A stretch of 64,000 bases of DNA, taken from positions 992,001 to 1,056,000 of the forward strand of contig OZ244213.1 of NCBI GenBank assembly GCA_965216905.1, given 5' to 3'. A program made the position numbers and the translations under genes. A model generated the notes under the pieces. That model did not search any database, was not told the DNA's origin, and worked only from the letters and a program-made list of their open reading frames with translations. Source of the DNA: G965216905 sp965216905 (GTDB lineage Bacteria > Actinomycetota > Acidimicrobiia > Spongiisociales > ZC4RG35). Of this stretch, positions 59,787 through 64,000 are shown one piece after another; position 1 is the stretch's first letter, and each line of letters begins with the position of its first letter.

Positions 59787-61886
59787 ATGAGAAGCATCAT
59801 CGCTCGAGTTCGACCGTACATAATCGCGCTGGCTTTGCTGGGCATGTCGATTCCATCGGGAGTGGCCGCTGCGTCGTCGATTGATGACACACTCGACCTG
59901 GTCGCGACCTCCGAGCAGACGACGATCAAATCCCCCATCGGCGGTACCGTCACCTCCGCCCCAGGATCACACTGGCGGGTCTACGGGGTTCCGGGTGTTG
60001 CTTCTGCCGGCGACTGGGCCATGGACATCGGCGCGCCAGGAGGAACGCCGGTGTACGCCCGGTTTACCAACACTACCGGGAACCTGAGCCTTTCAGTCGG
60101 GGCCGTTGGGGCGTCCTGCTCGAGTGGCAACGGAGGTCGTTTCGTCCGCGTGGATGTGAGAGTCGACGGAATCGTCGTCGGGTACGTCTTCTACTCGCAC
60201 CTCGCCTCGCTGAGCCAAACGTCCGGTTCAATCGCAAACGGTGCTCGGTTGGGGATCTTGGCGTCGGGCCTGCCAAACAACCCGAACTGCTGGACCGGCC
60301 CCCACGTCCACGTGGAAGCGATGAACCGCGAGTCCTACAGCTGCTACGTCCGGAGATCGGCAGGGACCAGCGTCGGCAGTTCGACGCACCTGGGCGTGCT
60401 CGGCGGAACCTACGCATCCGGTGTCAACGGTGCATGCCCGGCCGGGGCGACGACACCGGTCGTGGCCGACCCGCGCGTCTCGATCAGCCCCTCCTCGGGG
60501 ACCCGGTCGACGCGCTTCGAAGGCCGAGGCACTCGCTTCACGCCGAGTTCACAGGTCCGCATCCGTGCATACAACCCGGACGGATCGGCATATCCCACCT
60601 CCAGATACACCACGTCACGCACGACCAACAGCTCGGGTTCGTTCCCGATCGTTTGGTTCTGGGAATCGGGCGACCAACTCGGTAGATACCGGATCGTGTA
60701 CACCGACGTCGCATCCGGGAAACGAGCCGAGCTCCGTTTCCGGATCCGAGAGGTTCCGGCTGCGCCAGGCGTCCCCGACGCACAGGCCAACGATGGCGCC
60801 GTTACGCTCTCATGGTCTGGAGCCGCCGCCAACGGCGCTCCCATCACCGACTACCAGGTCGAGGTGCGCAGGGTCGGCGACGCCGAGGCGGCGCAGGCCG
60901 TGATGGCAGGCACATCGTTGACAACCATCATCTCCGACCTCACAAACGGCACCGCGTACGACTTCCGAGTGCGTGCTCGTAACGAGGCAGGCTGGGGGCC
61001 GTTCTCGGCCTGGTCCTCGAGCGCAACGCCTGCGGGCTTACCAGGTATACCAACGGCACTGATCGCCGAACCTCAGGTTCGGTCGCTCCAGCTCTCGTGG
61101 TCGGCACCGTCGAACAACGGCGCCGCCGTGAACGGGTACGAAGTGGAGCTAGAGGAGTCCGGCTCGATTCTCTCGATCATCCCTACGAACACCGCGTCCG
61201 CGACGGTGCGAAACCTCGACGAAACAAACTCGTATCGGTTCCGTGTCCGGGCGAAGAATCGGATGGGGTGGAGCTCGTTCTCTGCATGGTCGGACACCGT
61301 ATCTCCACTCGGATCGTCCGACACTCCCGGTCCAGACAGCAGCGGTACTTTCGTCGACGACGACAGCTCGGTGTTCGAATCAGACATCGAGTGGCTCGCC
61401 GCCGCCGGCGTCACCCGAGGATGCAACCCGCCACAAAAGGACCGGTACTGCCCCGACGAACCAGTCACACGCGGCCAGATGGCCGCATTCCTCCACCGAG
61501 CTCTCCCAGGACTCTCACTCGGAGCCCCCGCCGATTTCGTCGACGACGACAGCTCGGTGTTCGAATCAGACATCGAGTGGCTCGCCGCCGCCGGCGTCAC
61601 CCGAGGATGCAACCCGCCACAAAACGACCGGTACTGCCCCGACGAACCAGTCACACGCGGCCAGATGGCCGCATTCCTCCACCGAGCTCTCCCAGGACTC
61701 TCACTCGGAGCCCCCGCCGATTTCGTCGACGACGACAGCTCGGTGTTCGAATCAGACATCGAGTGGCTCGCCGCCGCCGGCGTCACCCGAGGATGCAACC
61801 CGCCACAAAACGACCGGTACTGCCCCGACGAACCAGTCACACGCGGCCAGATGGCCGCATTCCTGCGGCGGGCGATAGGTCGCTGA
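59787..61886 (+). CDS. Large secreted M23-like / Fn3 / S-layer-repeat protein
   Basis: A 699-residue exported protein. A signal peptide (YIIALALLGMSIPSGVAAA) is followed by an M23 (LytM)-like domain (about 45-215) with GPHVHVEAMN (His173, His175) and YSHLAS (His138). The first metal motif normally H-x-G-x-D reads DWAMD (76-80), so the first His ligand is missing and activity is doubtful. Then come a beta domain (GTRSTRFEGRGTRFTPSSQV), two fibronectin type III domains (AAPGVPDAQANDGAVTLSWS; LIAEPQVRSLQLSWSAPSNN) and three S-layer-homology-like repeats (FVDDDSSVFESDIEWLAAAG). Probably wall-attached. It follows the phospholipase gene by 45 bases. Confidence 0.87.
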   Translation: MRSIIARVRPYIIALALLGMSIPSGVAAASSIDDTLDLVATSEQTTIKSPIGGTVTSAPGSHWRVYGVPGVASAGDWAMDIGAPGGTPVYARFTNTTGNLSLSVGAVGASCSSGNGGRFVRVDVRVDGIVVGYVFYSHLASLSQTSGSIANGARLGILASGLPNNPNCWTGPHVHVEAMNRESYSCYVRRSAGTSVGSSTHLGVLGGTYASGVNGACPAGATTPVVADPRVSISPSSGTRSTRFEGRGTRFTPSSQVRIRAYNPDGSAYPTSRYTTSRTTNSSGSFPIVWFWESGDQLGRYRIVYTDVASGKRAELRFRIREVPAAPGVPDAQANDGAVTLSWSGAAANGAPITDYQVEVRRVGDAEAAQAVMAGTSLTTIISDLTNGTAYDFRVRARNEAGWGPFSAWSSSATPAGLPGIPTALIAEPQVRSLQLSWSAPSNNGAAVNGYEVELEESGSILSIIPTNTASATVRNLDETNSYRFRVRAKNRMGWSSFSAWSDTVSPLGSSDTPGPDSSGTFVDDDSSVFESDIEWLAAAGVTRGCNPPQKDRYCPDEPVTRGQMAAFLHRALPGLSLGAPADFVDDDSSVFESDIEWLAAAGVTRGCNPPQNDRYCPDEPVTRGQMAAFLHRALPGLSLGAPADFVDDDSSVFESDIEWLAAAGVTRGCNPPQNDRYCPDEPVTRGQMAAFLRRAIGR
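61351..61722 (+). repeat. 186-base tandem repeats within the M23-like gene
   Basis: Units 61351-61536 and 61537-61722 (62 codons each) match closely; I see a clear difference at AAAAGG versus AAAACG (Lys to Asn) and at the far ends. A third unit from 61723 runs to the stop with a changed end. These encode the S-layer-like repeats. Confidence 0.85.
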
Positions 61887-62202
61887 GCGGATGATTGTGG
61901 TGTAGGCAGCCTTCCACGGGTGTTGGCGCTGGGCTCGGTGGACCGTGAGGCGTCTCTGGTTCGAGCTTGGGTCAGACCAGCCGGGCTGCGCAGGGTCGAG
62001 CACGAGAATGTGCGCCTCTGCGGAGCTGAGAAGTCGTCGTTCCCAGCTGACCTGCCGGACGGCAATCTTCCGTGCGCGCCAGGGCCGGTCGACTCGACCG
62101 TTCGTTGGGGATGAAATGAAGCCGGGGAACCTTGACGCACTGACGAGCGCGGTGTCATTCGACGGTAGACTGGTGGGGGCAGCTCGCGCCAATGAGTCCA
62201 CC
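61887..62202. other. Gap without a supported gene
   Basis: About 316 bases between the M23-like gene and the end of the broken PIN gene. Open frames exist on both strands but show no domain, no ribosome binding site and no consistent codon bias. No repeat or hairpin of note was seen. Confidence 0.5.
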
Positions 62203-62578
62203 TCAGACCGACCGGACCTCTACGTTCCGCGCAGTGAGGGCGGCGAGGCGGCAAATGTCGTCCGGGGAGGAGGTCACGACGATCGATCCGAAGGTCGAGG
62301 CAACGATCACGACGTGGGCGTCAACCACGTCGCTGCCTCCGGACCTGGGCAGCAGCGCTCCTACCGCGTGCGCCTCGCCCGATGCGAACGGCACCATCTC
62401 ACACCGCGCAGGAACCAGCGTAGCTGCGCCTGTCGCTCGGAACGGCTGACCTGGGCGACGCCCGGTGCGGTGACCGACGGAGGAAGCCCATCTCCAGGTG
62501 GACCCGATGGTCGGCCCAGATCCGCCTGTCGTTGCCATCCGCCGCCACCAGAAAACCGGCGTCGCACAGAATCTTCAC
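62203..62578 (-). pseudogene. PIN-domain toxin disrupted by two frameshifts
   Basis: The start (GTG 62578; VKILCDAGFLVAADGNDRRI), the middle (LPPSVTAPGVAQVSRSERQA, QLRWFLRG) and the end (LLPRSGGSDVVDAHVVIVAS; VVTSSPDDICRLAALTARNV) are good PIN sequence but lie in three frames. Frame changes fall near 62485 and near 62400. GTG 62578 overlaps the stop of an intact antitoxin (GTGA). The same pattern, toxin broken twice and antitoxin kept, argues for true decay of the toxin rather than for a chance ORF. Confidence 0.75.
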
Positions 62579-62817
62579 CCGACGTTGCGCACACGTCGCC
62601 GGGCGGATTCGAGTTCGGCATCGGTGAGCGAACCATGCTCGGCCTCCCACTCGGCGACCGCGGCCAATCCATCACAAACCCGTAGCGCCCGACGTGCCGC
62701 CTCCGTCATCCATGTGGAAACGCTCACGCCTTCGGCTGCGGCAGCGGACACCACGCTCTCGTGGACAGTCGAATCGATCGTGATGACGAGCTTCGATGAC
62801 GGCTTCTCTCTGGGCAC
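62575..62817 (-). CDS. Antitoxin, ribbon-helix-helix type (toxin partner broken)
   Basis: An 80-residue antitoxin: strand SKLVITIDSTVHESVVSAAA, helix VSVSTWMTEAARRALRVCDG and a C-terminal acidic helix AEWEAEHGSLTDAELESARR, typical of VapB partners of this PIN subgroup. ATG 62817. It appears intact although its toxin is not, so it may persist as a stand-alone regulator or an anti-addiction remnant. Confidence 0.82.
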   Translation of the reverse strand: MPREKPSSKLVITIDSTVHESVVSAAAAEGVSVSTWMTEAARRALRVCDGLAAVAEWEAEHGSLTDAELESARRRVRNVG

Positions 62818-62913
62818 GACCCGAATGCTACGACCGGCGGCGTTGGCCTCTTCCGGAATTCGGCGAGTCGGGTTCCGAGCAACCGGCCGGCCATGAAACC
62901 TGCGCTCTTTCGG

Positions 62914-64000
62914 TCAACGACCGGTGAGGCGACGACGCTGTTCGGCGAGGTAGGCCCGATGGAATCCGGGCCGGTCGGCGGCTTCGAACACGTCGACGGC
63001 GATCTGGGGCTCGTCGACGGCGATGGCGGCTTCGGCCATGTCGACGATCGGTATCCAGTGGTCGGAGCCGATGCGGGCGGCGATCTCGGGGAACGAGCCG
63101 ATCTTCTTCGATGCGATGGCGAGCCAGGCCGGCTGGCAGCGGGCTTCGTCGGCGTGCCACCGGAGATGGAAGGATCGGAGTTCGTCCTCGAGTTCGGACA
63201 GGATCTCGTGGACCATCGCCACCTCGTGGACCTCTACCGCGGCGTACGGAAGTGTCTGGCGTCGGAAGCCGAGACCGTAGTTCTCCCACACCACCAGCCC
63301 ACACAGGTCCCGCCAGTACACCTCCGGTTCGATGTCGGTTTCACGCCACGGAAGGCCGAGGTAGGTCTCCCACACCCGTTCTCTGAGATCCCCGATCACC
63401 CCGTAGGAGTCGTCGGAACGTTCGATCAGCTCGACCAGCGCCGTGTGCATCGCCCGGTACAGCGCCAACCGCTCGGCCACGGTCAGGCGGGCACGGTCGA
63501 GACGTTCGAGGCGTGCTTCGAGGCTGCGGGCCTTGTCGAAGGTCCGGCCGGCGGTGACACCACCTTTCAGTTCGACCGAGCCACGAAACCGCTCGTACGG
63601 ATCCCACGGGGACGACGGGAACGACGACCACCATCCGACGAGCGCCTGCCGGCGCAGGATCCGGCGCGGCGTGTCGACCATCGCCGGGGACTGGGCGCGG
63701 CCCTCGATGTGGGTGCCCCCCACCTTGCGGCGGGCCTTGGCGACGAGGATCCGGTCTGCCCGGTCCTCATCGGCGACCAGATCGGCCGGTCGCAGGCCGG
63801 CGGTGTCGAGCCGGCGACGCAGGTCGAACAGGTGCGACCACTTGGCCTCGCCCGCCTCGGATACGTGGATGTCGTGGATCTCGTCGACGAAGGTCGCTTC
63901 CAGCGAGTCGAGGTCGCCGTCGTGGTCCTCGACTGCCACCAGACACATCCACCGGTCCCAGTGCACCCAGCCGTCCCGCCACGGCTCCGGACCGAAGATC
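62914..64000 (-). CDS. Hypothetical protein (N-terminus beyond window edge)
   Basis: The frame is open from the stop at 62914 to the window end (about 362 residues visible). A GTG at 63966 exists, but coding sequence continues upstream of it (FGPEPWRDGWVHWDRWMC), so the true start lies outside. The protein is soluble, charged and rich in Trp and Arg (AKARRKVGGTHIEGRAQSPA; RLTVAERLALYRAMHTALVE; LRERVWETYLGLPWRETDIE). No domain is recognised. Confidence 0.65.
   Translation of the reverse strand, partial: IFGPEPWRDGWVHWDRWMCLVAVEDHDGDLDSLEATFVDEIHDIHVSEAGEAKWSHLFDLRRRLDTAGLRPADLVADEDRADRILVAKARRKVGGTHIEGRAQSPAMVDTPRRILRRQALVGWWSSFPSSPWDPYERFRGSVELKGGVTAGRTFDKARSLEARLERLDRARLTVAERLALYRAMHTALVELIERSDDSYGVIGDLRERVWETYLGLPWRETDIEPEVYWRDLCGLVVWENYGLGFRRQTLPYAAVEVHEVAMVHEILSELEDELRSFHLRWHADEARCQPAWLAIASKKIGSFPEIAARIGSDHWIPIVDMAEAAIAVDEPQIAVDVFEAADRPGFHRAYLAEQRRRLTGR

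Noticed and set aside
1..64000. rRNA, tRNA, insertion sequence, prophage or integrase
   Set aside because: None was recognised: no cloverleaf-like sequences, no transposase or integrase motifs, and no terminal inverted repeats were seen.

Overview
The window is about 64 kb of GC-rich DNA. Gene packing is dense and on both strands. Many same-strand neighbours overlap by four bases (ATGA, GTGA, TTGA and apparently CTGA), there are no rRNA or tRNA genes, and the coding sequences favour G or C at codon position 3. Secreted proteins carry a Cys-rich S-layer-homology-like repeat (motif GCNPP...CP..PVTRGQMAAFL), lipoproteins have Thr/Ser-rich linkers, and a MalEFG importer lacks its own ATPase. Together these suggest a high-GC actinobacterium, probably of the class Acidimicrobiia (Ilumatobacter-like). 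This is inference from gene character, not from a marker gene.

Layout. 0-6.7 kb: a divergent LacI-type regulator and a maltose/maltodextrin import operon (malE, malF, malG, neopullulanase-like GH13). 6.8-11 kb: a conserved unknown gene, then a molybdenum hydroxylase whose 2Fe-2S and molybdopterin subunits are fused and whose FAD subunit is separate. 11-16 kb: two YihY/BrkB membrane proteins, a LUD protein, a PspC protein, and a GH13 alpha-glucosidase that would finish the work of the maltose operon. 16 kb: an array of six palindromes between convergent genes. 16.2-22.4 kb: a LigD-type polymerase, then a same-strand run of DNA methyltransferase, small unknown protein, possible nuclease, class V aminotransferase-fold protein and MOSC protein. 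22.4-31 kb: housekeeping and regulatory genes (dienelactone hydrolase/LysR, DMT exporter, glycosyltransferase/acetyltransferase, TfoX, SnoaL, HxlR, DUF418, PPOX). 30.6-43.2 kb: an MFS exporter, an ECF sigma factor coupled to an Ogt-Ada fusion, an MBL lipoprotein, AzlCD, ParA with a coupled exported protein, CHAD, Nudix, MsrB, GNAT, LMW phosphatase and fructosamine kinase. 43-48.6 kb: an S-layer-repeat protein, SurE, an M29 aminopeptidase and gamma-glutamyltransferase.

48.6-55.4 kb is an accessory island. It holds four apparently intact PIN-type toxin-antitoxin pairs, one decayed pair, and a WXG100-like gene/polymorphic toxin/immunity cassette joined by ATGA overlaps. Next to it lies a relic ORF that splices a PIN tail, the tail of the same toxin family and the C-terminal half of the same immunity family. 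55.6-61.9 kb carries small lipoprotein and membrane genes, a membrane-anchored HTH protein, a secreted phospholipase A2 and a large secreted M23-like/Fn3/S-layer-repeat protein. The window ends with a broken toxin-antitoxin pair and a partial unknown gene.

The points most worth following up are the toxin/immunity cassette and its mosaic relic, the ECF sigma-Ogt/Ada pair, the methyltransferase/nuclease-like cluster, the TGCACAGTGTGCA array, and the evidence for CTG start codons at CTGA gene junctions.
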